Source of the DNA: Epichloe hybrida
Lineage: Eukaryota; Ascomycota; Sordariomycetes; Hypocreales; Clavicipitaceae
Length of the DNA: 31,261 nucleotides
Direction: 5' to 3'
Assembly: GCA_019022495.1 (NCBI GenBank)
Contig: JAFEKR010000128.1
Coordinates: 1 to 31,261 of the forward strand
Shown: one piece after another, positions 7,801 to 18,303 of the stretch
Layout: every line of letters begins with the position of its first letter
Position numbering within the stretch: the first letter of the stretch is position 1
Translations under genes and position numbers: made by a program
Notes under the pieces: generated by a model
Database searches by the model: none
Seen by the model: the letters and a program-made list of their open reading frames with translations, nothing else
Told to the model about the DNA's origin: nothing

Positions 7801-9836
7801 CGGCGGAGAGGATGTGACTGCCGACTCGGGAGACCTGTGTGAGTTTACCTGCGAGTTGGGCTTTTGCCCGTCGAGCCTCTGCGAATGCATCATCTGGGGT
7901 CAGCCACAGCCGCGGCCAAAAGAAGATCCTACCAGCGACGCAGTTGCCAATGATGTCTTCAATGTGGAGTTGAACCACCTGTGCAAGTTCTCATGCAAGC
8001 ACGGGTTTTGCCCAGAGAATGTGTGCCAGGCGACGCCCCCAGATTGGTCAATAGAGGAGTCACCACCCCCGGATGACTATCACTTCGATTATGACAACGC
8101 GCGATGGAAAAACAAAGCCCATTGTATAATTTACAAAGATCCCGATGCTATGGATGAGGCCAGGACTCAGTGCAAGAGATATTGTCAGCCGAAACTCGAT
8201 GAGGCGGCCCAAGAAGACAGGATTAGTAATTACGGCTGTGTTGGCTGGTTTCCACTACAAAAGGAGATTCCATGGCAAAAAACTCCAGGGTACCAGTACG
8301 AAGTAGCACCTGGACAATGCAATTGCGACAATATGCTGGTCAATGAGCTTGCAGAGTTTGTCATGGACGCAATGCCTATCATTGCTCAGGTAAGAACACG
8401 CAGTAGAATGATAGATATTCTTGGACCCTGGCAGGCTGACATATGAGCTAGGTTGGTTGCTATATTCTCATGTCGTCCGTCAAGCTAGTGCTCGATGTTG
8501 GTCTGCAGTTTGTTCCGGGCGTGGGAAGAGTGCTCGATGCTGGTATGGGTATGTATGACTCGTTTTGTTCCCTGTGTATATGATGCACTGTCCCATATCT
8601 GCCATCTGTCTCTTACTGCCTTTTCTTCAATTCCTGGTCTCCTCTACGAAGAGCGAACGGCTAACATGCAGTCCAGACATGGCCACCACAGCTGCTCGAA
8701 TGGCATCGTACATTTACCCAAAGGGTGAGAAGCCAGAAGATGCGTTCGCATGGTGGCTTAGTCCCTGTGGAGGGACCGATCTTGTACCGGATGATGTTAA
8801 GAGAGTTTTTGATATATTAAGCAGTGTTGGCAATATTGGCAGCTTTAAGCCTCCAAAGAATGTCAAAAAGGGAAGCGGCAAGAAAGGTGATGATGGCAAT
8901 CCCCGATCACCTTCAAGGCCTCGACCGACTACAGGAGGTAGCGGTAAAGGAAGCAAAGGCGGCAATGGAGGTGGCGTTGTCAGAAAGAAGAAGCAATGCC
9001 AAATCCCGCCTGGCAGGGTGAAACAGCGCTTGGGAGGTGGTCACACCCTTCGGCTCCTTAACTGTGATAAGGGGGGCAACACAAAGACGCAGGAAATGGT
9101 GGTCACGTCAGCCACGTATGCAGCCACGGCGACGAAGAAGGTCTTTAGTGCTCATTGCGAGGCGAAGTGGAACCAAGCTTGCCATCATTACAGCTCGGTC
9201 ATACGCGAGAACTCGCGTTGGAAGACGTTGGCCTGTCCCCAGGAGGCAGCAACAGTCAAGTTCAGGGTCAATGCTAAAGCTACTGGAACGTGGCTAAGCG
9301 AGCACAGCGGCAAGGGGTGGAAAAAAGAATCCGAAAAGGACCGGGCCTGGAAAGGGCCATGCGATATGGATGAATATCCTCCAGCAAATCTACTGGGGCT
9401 GAAGGACCCCGCCAGGACCAATGCGGGAGTAGATAAAACAGGTCAAAGGGTACGCGTGCTGCCTCACTCTGAGAACAGGGGCGCGGGTTCTATGTGGAAA
9501 GGCACTTGCTTTAACAAGGCCCTCGATGCTCTCAGCAACACTGAATTTGAAAAGAGAGTCAATGCCGCTAGAGGGAAAAAGACGGTGAACAAGAACGGAG
9601 TGCAACAGGTCCATGCGGCGATAACGTTGGATATATGGCCTCACTTTACAATCTCATCGTGGGGACAATCCAAGAATGTCAAGGATGATGGACTCTGGGA
9701 TAACCAGTGCTGGCCGAAAGGAATTGCCGCAGGTGATCCAGGCTATACTCTCTTATCTTTGGACAACTGGAGAGACAAGAACGCTGCAAAATACGACTAT
9801 CGGAAGCCATATGTCAAAGGCACCAACGGATCCTGA
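4859..9836 (+). CDS. Killer-toxin-like LysM/GH18 chitinase with C-terminal NucA/NucB-type nuclease domain; one frame break
   Basis: A secreted subgroup-C GH18 chitinase resembling the alpha subunit of yeast killer toxins. ATG 4,859 begins a signal peptide (MRYLVLLFAWAGCLSHTQA). In order: a conserved N-terminal region with CPLPCRDY (about 5,015-5,690); LysM1 (5,851-6,003); LysM2 (6,055-6,204); a hevein-type chitin-binding domain, CCSNWGFCG (6,253-6,378); GH18 from about 6,496 with LSFGGW, the DxxDxDxE site DGIDIDWE (Glu codon 6,841) and MTYDLHGQWDYGN; two Cys-rich FTCELGFCP / FSCKHGFCP repeats; hydrophobic segments around 8,452-8,548; a Gly/Lys linker (8,865-8,993); then a domain with DMDEYPPAN (9,363) and SENRGAGS (9,468), the two signature blocks of NucA/NucB DNases. 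Introns: 6,853-6,916; 7,200-7,264; 7,301-7,361; 8,390-8,451; 8,549-8,676. The frame shifts between 5,782 and 5,806 with no acceptable intron. Chitinase call firm, nuclease domain strong, whether it is functional unknown. Confidence 0.9.
5782..5806 (+). other. Frame break inside the killer-like chitinase gene
   Basis: The frame that begins at 4,859 stops at TGA 5,804-5,806. The next domain (LysM1) is in a different frame that is open from 5,782. The overlap is 25 bases, and no GT-AG pair of plausible intron length joins the frames while keeping the conserved cysteines on both sides. A real indel, an assembly error or an unusual splice would each explain it. Confidence 0.7.
6853..6916 (+). other. 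Chitinase intron 1
   Basis: GTAAGT...ACCAG, 64 nt, phase 0. It interrupts GH18 directly after the catalytic DGIDIDWEYPG block and joins it to the following APDI segment. Confidence 0.9.
7200..7361 (+). other. Chitinase introns 2 and 3 flanking a 36-nt micro-exon
   Basis: Introns 7,200-7,264 (GTAAGC...TTTTAG) and 7,301-7,361 (GTAGGT...AACAG) bracket a 36-nt exon (7,265-7,300) that encodes NLTETRNALSM of GH18. Both junctions split codons and the frame is restored. Confidence 0.85.
8549..8676 (+). other. Chitinase intron 5 with tandem acceptors
   Basis: At 128 nt it is twice the length of the other introns in the gene. Two AG acceptors lie 5 nt apart (GCAG|TCCAG|). The downstream one keeps frame into the linker and nuclease domain; the upstream one shifts the frame and meets a stop at about 8,818. 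Confidence 0.7.
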
Positions 9837-10271
9837 ACCAGTACTGCAGGACCAAGCGTGATAATGGGGGGGGGTCAGGACAAGTTTGGCCATAGGATCG
9901 TGAGATGTGAATCCATAGTTTATAAATCTTCCCCATCCCTCCAACCTAGCGTGTTGAAATTCTGGACTCTATGACTGAACGAAGATGCCGTTTCGAGAAT
10001 ACAATGACAGGGAATTGATACCATTGTCAAGTTATTCACACACCTTTTTCTTTGCCCGCCGTACAGACCATGTTGTCAGTGTGGAGGGGCGCGACACTCT
10101 GATTACCCAAGCCATTTCTGCTCCTAATAGGCTAGCTATTTTTTTATAATAGTGTGAGGCCCCACTCCCAAGTGATATTACCCACGTGTGTATTACGGAT
10201 TACTCCGTAGTAGCTAGGCCTAAAACGAAAGAGGTACCTCTATACCCTTTTTTCCATAATCAGGTACATTG
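9837..10271. other. 3' flank of chitinase gene, no gene seen
   Basis: Contains a G run at about 9,867-9,874 and one copy of the 9-mer TACTCCGTA (10,201-10,209). Nothing else is recognisable. Confidence 0.5.
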
Positions 10272-10792
10272 TACGGATGTCCAAGTCAAAAGTCGTGTCC
10301 CCTGCACGCGACCCTAGTTAAGGATATAATTAGCTAGCGGGGTCATAGTCTCACCGGGTAAATTAAATAAGAGGCTTACCTCTTCTCTAGTTCCTCTCTT
10401 TTTACTTGCTTTTGCCACTAGTGCTATAACTATTGCTAAAGTTAACTAGCTTTTGCCTTATCTAGCTACTTCCCTTACCTAGCTACTTCTATCTTTACTT
10501 ATTATATAATGTTAATAATAATAAAAGAAAGTAAGTTTTTAACCCTTATAAGCTTAATAGTCCTAATAGTTCTAATAACCTTAATACCTTAGATTCTAGT
10601 AATATAAAGGAAGAATCTAATAATAACTAGGATAAGTTACTTTTATATGTAGTTTATATAGCAGAGATATCTTGTTTAATTTTCCTTATATTATTCTAGA
10701 CTATTTATATGCCTTAGGCTACTACATTAATGCCTTAGGCCACTCTAGGCAGCAGCGTGCAGGGGACATGACTTTTGACTTGGACATCCGTA
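10272..10792. mobile_element. Non-autonomous DNA transposon (MITE) with 38-bp terminal inverted repeats, TA target site
   Basis: The left end, 10,272-10,309 (TACGGATGTCCAAGTCAAAA...), and right end, 10,755-10,792, are inverted copies with one mismatch (GTCGTG versus GTCATG). Each outer end is TA, fitting a duplicated TA target as in the Tc1/mariner superfamily, to which fungal Fot1/pogo elements belong. The interior is strongly AT-rich, has many stops and encodes no transposase, so any mobility would depend on an enzyme supplied elsewhere. The right end is 177 bp before the start codon of the HEAT-repeat gene, so the element lies in or next to that gene's promoter. The superfamily assignment is inferred from the TA ends. 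Confidence 0.88.
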
Positions 10793-10968
10793 GCACCCTT
10801 AACACAAGCCTGAGCTTGAGCTCACTGACACGCCTCTTTGCCCACAACTAACTACCTTCATCACGCCCCTTACATTGACGACCACAGCTCAGCTTGGGAG
10901 CAGTTTGCTCTGCTTGCCATTCGACACAAGAAAAATACACAGAAGTGGACGGCTCTGCGATCTCTTCA

Positions 10969-13900
10969 ATGTCGACCGATCCGGAACCCGAAGCTCCAAG
11001 TGAGCAGTCTCCCACCACCCAAGCTCCCACTCAAGCCGCTGCCCAAGCTACAGCCGAAACCTCAACAGCGGCCACTTCGACCGTTACAACCCCCGAGCTC
11101 GATCTTTCCAAGCTGCAAGCCTTGCTTCCTGAACAGCAAGAACTCTTCCTTCTCTCGTTCGTATCAGACTTGAAAAGACATGTTCTGGGACTTGGCGCCG
11201 ACGATTGCACGGCGCAGCAGTTTTACTTGAAGAAACAAATCTTCCAGATCATCAACCTCGCAAGTCCTGCGCCATCACGAGTAGTACGGAACAATCTTGG
11301 CGAGTGCTTGGCCCATGTATTCAGCAATGGAGACCGGAAGCTTTTGTTCGAGACCATCAGCGACTTGATCGCAATTATATCAGGAAGCAAACCGAGGTCA
11401 GATGGTGAGACTCGTTCCAAGCATGCCGCAGTCTCTTGTCTAGGGGATGTATTTGCTGCAGCTGGCGACAGTGCCATCGGCCTGCATCAACTAGCATGTA
11501 CTTCCTTGCTCAAGTTGCTCAAGTCTGCTTCCAACAATGCTGGTCTGCGTGCCGCTGTGCTAGCGGCCATGGCCAAGATGGTGACTAAAGTGGAAATGAG
11601 CATGGACGAAGGCATTTGTCGAGATATTTGGAAGCAAGGGCGGAATCATGCCGCGTCCGATAAGGGCTCTTTGGTGCTGATATCGGCATGTCGATGTCTG
11701 AAAGCTCTTTTGAGAAGAACCTTGTACTTTCGGAATTCTGCTGATCTTGATAAACTGGAGTCTGCCATTCTCAGAGCATTCGACTCGAGTTCTGCCCTTG
11801 TACGGCATGCTGCAGCGGACTGCTTTGCGGAGGCGTTGGCTCAAGGATATTCCCCCAGTGGAAGTATTGAGTCGTTCAAGGGCAAGAAGACAAAACCTAA
11901 GTCGAAGAGGACCTCCACACACCCTGCAATTTCGGACATCAACGAAGATGATGACGAACTACCCCCACAGTCTTCTGGTCCAGCGCCGAGCGGAAAGCGG
12001 ACGCAAGGCCTTGCTCTATCTCTCACAGACATGCTCAAGATACTGTCAAATCAGTACGTCAAGCCAACCACGACCAACAGAATGCGTGCTGCAATCGGTG
12101 TCTGTTATGGGAAACTATTTCGTCGCCTGGGAGAGCGCACAGTGCAAGCCAAGTACTTGCAAATCGTGGAAATCTTATCCGTGGACATTCTTGGGCATCC
12201 AACTATTGTTAACAACCGCTATCGACTGTTGGCGAGCAGACGAATCGTCGACACAGTTCTCCATGATATTATTGACCGCGAGATACTGGGGGAATCCGGT
12301 CAAATATCAGCTGCTGAATCTTTGGTCAACAATATCCTCAAAAACTACCCTCAAGCTCTTGCTGAGCGTTCCGAACCTTCTAAGCACACCTTGATCGTTG
12401 CTCTACGAGCTGTCGCTTCTCTCACCGCGTCTCTTGGGTCTGCGTCAAACAGGTTTGCGGAGTCTTGCCGCGACGCGTTGCTGCAGGTCCTTCAACATCC
12501 GAGCTACTCGGTGCAAGTTTTCGCCTCTTTCTGCATGAAGACATTCGTACTAGCCTGCCCACAGCAACTTCTTCCATGTCTGTCCGTTTGCATGAACAGC
12601 CTCACCGGGAGCTGTCACTGCTCAGCGGTGGCCGCAATTCCCCAAGACGTTGTCTTGGGTTTGCTCATGGTCTTGCAGCCACACTGAGTACCAGCCCTGC
12701 TCGACCCCTCTACGGTTCCGTTGATATAAATAGTCGTGTTCTTACAATGGCCACCAATTTGTTGAAAATAAGCAGTCAAGCCGAACTACGAATCTCCAGC
12801 ACTCAGATTCAGGTGGCCTGGATCCTAATTGGGGGTCTCATGTCCCTCGGTCCCAATTTTGTCAAAATTCACCTTTCTCAACTCTTGCTGCTCTGGAAGA
12901 ACGCTCTACCCAAGCCTCTCGCGAAGGACAATACGTCAGCTAAAACTCTGCTCGAGGCCTCATTTCTTGCTCATGTGCGCGAATGTGCTCTTGGATCCAT
13001 CATGTCGTTCTTGGAGTTTAACCGTCGTCTTTTAACGGCCGATGTGTCCAAACGAATTGCCGCCATGCTTCAGAGTACAACAGCTTTCTTAAAGACGCTG
13101 CCTTCCAAAAAGATTACAGAAGATATATCCCAGAGACTGACACCCGCTGTTCAGCTTCATGATCTCGACATGATGGTTCAGCGGCGCGTACTTCAGTGTT
13201 ACATCAAGTTGGTCAACTTGAGTCCTGCTGGCGGAAGCGATGCACTTTTGCAGTCCAATCTGTTGACATTGGCCATTTCGCTTTTTGCAAACCCGGAGAA
13301 TTACACCCCGAGCTCGCTGAGTGCATCGATCGCCAACGCTGCCGGTACCTTCGACTCAATCTGGGAGGTCGGAGATAACACCGGCTTCGGCATCACTGGC
13401 CTCGTGTCGGGATTTAATGTGAAGAGGCTTCCTGGTCAGCATGACTCATCCAACGACGGCGATGTCGAAGTTCTTAGTCCAGAGGACCGTATCGATAACC
13501 TCCTCAAGTCACCTGTGTGTGGTAGTCTCGAGCATGATGCATCTATGCTATACATAGGCCGGATTGATGATCTCTCCGTTTTCCCCGACCCACCTGCTAC
13601 AGAGGTCACCAACAATGCAATTCAATTGTTCGCCTTTGCGTTTCCCCTCACACCGGCCAAGGTCCAAGAGAGCGTTCTAGAACAAATCAAGACTTTTGCT
13701 TCTGCCAGTCTTTTACAAAGAGACACTGGACGCAGGGCTGCCATCAACGTCAATGTAGCACTTGCCATCCTTTCGAGCATGAAAGTCGCTGTCAAAGAAA
13801 CCCGCTCGCAATCAGGCAATGTCGCAAATCTCGCTGTCGAGCGTCTACTACAGGACATCGTAAGAGATTTTATTTTGGACCAGGATCAATACGTGCGAAG

Positions 13901-16900
13901 CTTGGGATATGCATCGGTTGCAAGGCTTTGCAACATATACGGCAATGCTTTCACCAACCAAGAGATCAAGTACCTTGTCGATACTATTGTGGGCAACAGG
14001 GAGCCTAGCGCTAGAGCAGGGTGCGCCATGGCCCTAGGAGCTATTCAAACCAAAGTCGGTGGTATGGCAGCTGGGTATCATCTCAAGACTATTTTGGGCG
14101 TACTCATGTCTCTTTGCAACGACCCTCATCCTGTTGTTCACTACTGGGCCCTGGAAGCTCTTTCACTAGCCTCTGACGCCGCCGGGCTCAGCTTCGCGAC
14201 TTATGTTCCCAGCACGTTGGGAATGCTGGCTCAGTTATACGTATCCGAGACTCACCATGCGGAAATTCCATCTGCCATCTCGATGAATCTTGAACTGGAA
14301 CTCCCGACAGTGGCCGCCATAGCGAAATGCGTTGATTCGTTGATAAATGTGCTAGGGCCTGATCTGCAAGATGCTAATAAATCGAGAGATCTTATCTTCA
14401 CGCTTGTGAATCACTTCCAGGATGAGGATGATGTTTTGGTCGAGAAGGCGGCGTTAGCTTGCCTTGAGCACCTATCACTCTATGCGCCTGGACAGATGCA
14501 GTTTGGTGAATATGTCCAACTTCTTCAGAAATATCTCAAATCCGACAATCCGACATTGAGAGATGCAGCGGTGGATGGCTTGCACAATATAATGAAGCGA
14601 GAGCCAAAGGATGTGCTGCGAGAAGCTAAAGATGGGTTTGAAGAGCAACTTTGGTTGGTCCTTGATACCGTTCCTGACCATGAAGGCATCAGAAACATTG
14701 TGCGAAACTGGATGTATCAGTCCTGTCTCACTGAAACTACGGAATGGCTGCAGCGATTCCAGGCAATTTTGAAAATGACACGAGCAAAACCCGAGGCGCA
14801 AGATGATGTTCGACAGACTGGAGGAGTTCCAGATTTGCAAGACGAAGAAGTGGCGGGCTTCGCCGCTGCGACCGGCGGTACTAATGAGAGCAAAGATAAG
14901 CCTACGCCGTCTGAAGCAGAACCACTGAGGTGGCAAGTAAGAACGTTCGCCTTCAGTTGCATCAACGACGTCTTTGCAGTGATTGCCAAGGATGTCGCTG
15001 TCAACGGCGAGTCTGCAGCGCAGTCGGCTTTACAAAACAAGGTTGCGGATGTAGTACGCATGGCTTTCTCAGCCTCCACGTCCAACGTCTTGGAGTTGCG
15101 TATTTGGGGGCTGAAGATAATAGGCGCAGTTTTGAAGATGTTTGGCAAAACGCCCGACCCCGACTTTGAAGAGGCTATGCTCTTGGAGCAATACCAAGCA
15201 CAGATCAGTTCGGCGCTGACTCCAGCATTTGCCGCTGAATCATCGCCAGAGTTAGCGTCCGAGGCCGTCAATGTGTGTGCAAGCTTCATATCAATAGGAA
15301 TTGTGACAGATGTGGACAGAATGGGCCGTATTCTCAAGACTCTCGTCACGGCATTGGAAAACTTCTCCACGGATAATGAAAACGCAGGGATTGGAGAGCT
15401 GAAGGGGTTGAGTAGCAACGCGCAAGTGATGGTCAAAATATCTGTGTTCTCCGCTTGGGCAGAACTCCAGGTGGCAAGTACTGAGCAAAAATACCTGATG
15501 GAAGTTCTCAAACCGCATATTGGAACCCTCACACCCCTCTGGCTGGAGTCTCTCCGGGAATTCGCCCGTCTTCGATTTGAACCCGATATCTCCATGACCC
15601 TGGGTCCTCCGTCACTTGCAGGCAGTCTTGACACAATCTATGCAGCCTTGAATCGGGAAACGTTGCTCCGTTTTTACCAAGACTCGTGGCTTAAGCTAGT
15701 CGACGCAATCGCCAGTCTTATCGAGCAGGATAGCGAATTCGTGTTTGATGCTTTAGACGGGAAGCAAGCTCACGAAGGGGCACCGAACGGCAAGTCTAAG
15801 AGTTCTGCAATCAACTACCGAGATGAGCCCGTGGCCTTCTTTTTCGTGCTCTTCGGCCTGGCCTTTGAGGCTCTTGCCATTCGACCAGGTCAACCCGATT
15901 CTCTGGCGACAAGAGAGCAGGCGCTCGACATTCTCCAGGCTCTCAAAAAGATACTTCACCCAAGTGTCTCGGGCCACGCCATTTACAGACCCGATGTTTT
16001 TGCCGAAACCATGGACTTGCTTGATCGTCTAGTATTGACGGATGGGCTAGATATTCAAAGTGTCATTGTTGACATTGCCCGCGGGCTTTGCGTGACTCAC
16101 CCTTCCGCCAGACGGCAATCTGAAGACCAAGGAGATTTATCCGAAGATATCGATCAACTTTTCGAGCTTACACGCATCATTGTGCTCGTCCTATCTGGCC
16201 TTCTCCCGAACATCTCAGAGGGCAATCAGCCAATTCGACATCAAATGAATGAAGAAGCCGTCATGCTCATTCGAAATTCTTTGGATGCTCTCGTCGATGC
16301 TGCAGAAGTGTTTCCGTCCATTATCAAGACCGACTTACATGCATGTATCATACATATCTTTGCCACCATCCTCTCCACCCCTTCTTGTCAGGAGCTGGTG
16401 GTTCCTCAGTCGCTGGTCATTCTGAAGCGTTTTGTTGCCAGCATGCCAATGGCATCATCTGGTAATGGCACAGACGATGGTCTGCCTCACCAGGCTCAGA
16501 TTCAAGGCTGCCTTCGTCGTTTTCTTTCCATCTACTTGCATGCGCAAAAACGAGAAGACGCGAAGTCCTTGACTCGTGTGAAGAATTGCCTGCTGGCAAC
16601 AACAATCTTGTTCACTAGTGGCAAGAATCAGCTGCCTGCCAATCACCCATTAGTTGCTCGATACCTTCAGGAAATCCTAGACTGCCTCAATGATCGGATG
16701 GTAAGAGAGCCCGCCCTACCCTGCAGTCCAAAACACAATGTCTCGGCAAATTTACTCTGCATGCATAAATTACCGAACTGACCAATCGTCTCTCTTTCAA
16801 ATGTATAGACTGCCAAGATCGCTGCCAATTGTGTACGATCTCTCCTGCTCCAATCATCTCCTACATCTTCAGACCAAAGCATTGCTCGCTATCTCTTTCC

Positions 16901-17291
16901 CCGACTGATAGCCTTTGTCACGAACGTAGAACCTGAAGATCCTGAACGAGCTCGTTTCCTAGTGGCCCACACTCTCTGTCTACATGTCGGAACCATCCCC
17001 AAGAGTCGTGTGCCCGCTGCTATGGGCCTTGTCATACCAACCCTGATGACACGCGCCGCGGGAGAAGGCGAGGAGCTCTATCAAGAGACAAGCACAAGAT
17101 TGCTCGAGCTGGCATCCACGGATCAAGAAGCCTTCAGAGCAACAGTGGGGGCTTTGAATAGCGGTCAAAGAACCTTTTTGAAAGAGGTCATTCGCTCAGG
17201 ACAACAAGCTGGCAACAATGGGGACGATTCATCCGCCAGTAATCTCGGTCAGCCTAGCATCACCCTCAAGATGGAGTTTGGCGGCTCGTAG
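10969..17291 (+). CDS. LAA1: LAA1/HEATR5-like HEAT-repeat protein (clathrin adaptor accessory factor), with one frame break
   Basis: The LAA1/HEATR5 family binds the AP-1 adaptor and supports clathrin-dependent traffic between trans-Golgi and endosomes. ATG 10,969 is the first in-frame Met; a Pro/Thr/Gln-rich leader (about 45 residues) precedes a continuous series of HEAT repeats, including the family's N-terminal block around VVRNNLGECLAHVFSNGD and later KHAAVSCLGDVF and ALVRHAAADCFAEA. A Lys/Ser then acidic insert lies at about 11,878-12,000. At 12,606 the frame jumps by one base inside a C-C-G-G-G run: MNSLT on one side and RELSLLSGGRN on the other are contiguous family sequence, so one base is missing. 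One intron, 16,701-16,808 (GTAAGA...TATAG), precedes the last 160 codons. The total of about 2,070 residues matches fungal homologues. Homopolymer sequence error is the simplest explanation of the break. Confidence 0.85.
12600..12612 (+). other. Single-base frame break in the HEAT-repeat gene
   Basis: Sequence CTCACCGGGAGCTG: the upstream frame reads L-T-G-S and reaches a stop near 12,687; the downstream frame, open from 12,465, resumes as R-E-L-S at 12,606. Protein continuity across the point is exact to the residue and no intron signals are present. Confidence 0.85.
16701..16808 (+). other. Intron in the HEAT-repeat gene
   Basis: GTAAGA...TGTATAG, 108 nt, phase 0, joining DCLNDRM to TAKIAANCVRS. 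Without splicing the frame ends at 16,781. Confidence 0.88.
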
Positions 17292-18303
17292 CACAGCGTC
17301 GGGGCCGGGGCAGGGTAGGTGAACGCCCCCGGGGGACTGCAGGACGCACCTGACCGGCCAGCAAAAGTCGGAGAGAGGCCTGCTTTTTTTTTTTTAGATG
17401 GGAAAAGACGGACGGGACATTTTCGGGTTGCATCCTCAAGATGGCAGGATGGCGGACAAACATAAACACCGCTGCGGGACGGCACGAGCGGGTAGCACAC
17501 CGAAAAAAAACAATCAGTCTTGTTCGACCCGTGGGTGTGGCACATATCCCAGGTAGCATCTGTAAAGCATGGTGGAGTGGCGGTGGGCGGATTGAAGATG
17601 ATGCAATGATGATGAATGGAATGATGGAAGCATAGTATCATGTTTCCGCCTCGAGTACTGAAACGTGGTTACCAAGTTGGAAGAATGCAAGAGCACAATT
17701 GATCGGTTATCAGTCACTGTCCATGCAAATCGCTCGTCGATATTGGCCAGACTGAGCAGTAAATCATGTGTTATTGTTAAAAAGTTGGTAAATTGAGAGC
17801 AAGTCCTCGCAGTTAAAAACAAGTTTTCACTCCTATTCGCCATCCCCGCCATCAATCTCGATTGTACCATGTTCTCGCAGAATAATAACAAGAAGAGACT
17901 GCCAAGAAAGACCAAGCATGAGTAGTCATGAGTAATCATGCTAATCTTGTGAGCCTCCCTGATATCAAGACATCTATACTGTCGAGTCTAATGCTATATG
18001 TCATAATGTACACCCACCGGACTCAAACATGAAAGAGTTTCGATGAAGGGAGAGTGCCGATTCGTTCGCTTCGTGTGCATCGGGTGTGTGTGTGTGTGTG
18101 TGTTCTGACCTTGTTCTTCAAATTGTATGTAGGGCTGTTCGTTCTCAATTCGGTCATTATTTTTCGCGGGTAAATGACTCCTGTTTGAGGCTAGACAAAG
18201 TAACTATTGTCCTTTTTTTTTTCAACGCCACCACCACCTTCATCATGCTCATTGGCGTAGTATCCAGATACTGTAGGCTTTTAATTGCTTGCTGAGGAGG
18301 TGT
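17292..18303. other. Convergent 3' flanks of the HEAT-repeat and RRM genes
   Basis: Both genes end here, so this holds two 3' UTRs and terminator regions. It contains a T run (about 17,384-17,395), an A run (17,504-17,511) and a (GT)n microsatellite. No coding sequence is recognised. Confidence 0.6.
18084..18103. repeat. (GT)n microsatellite
   Basis: About ten uninterrupted GT units. Confidence 0.9.

Noticed and set aside
14717..15634. 305-codon minus-strand ORF
   Set aside because: It is antisense to the HEAT-repeat coding sequence and has no recognisable content.
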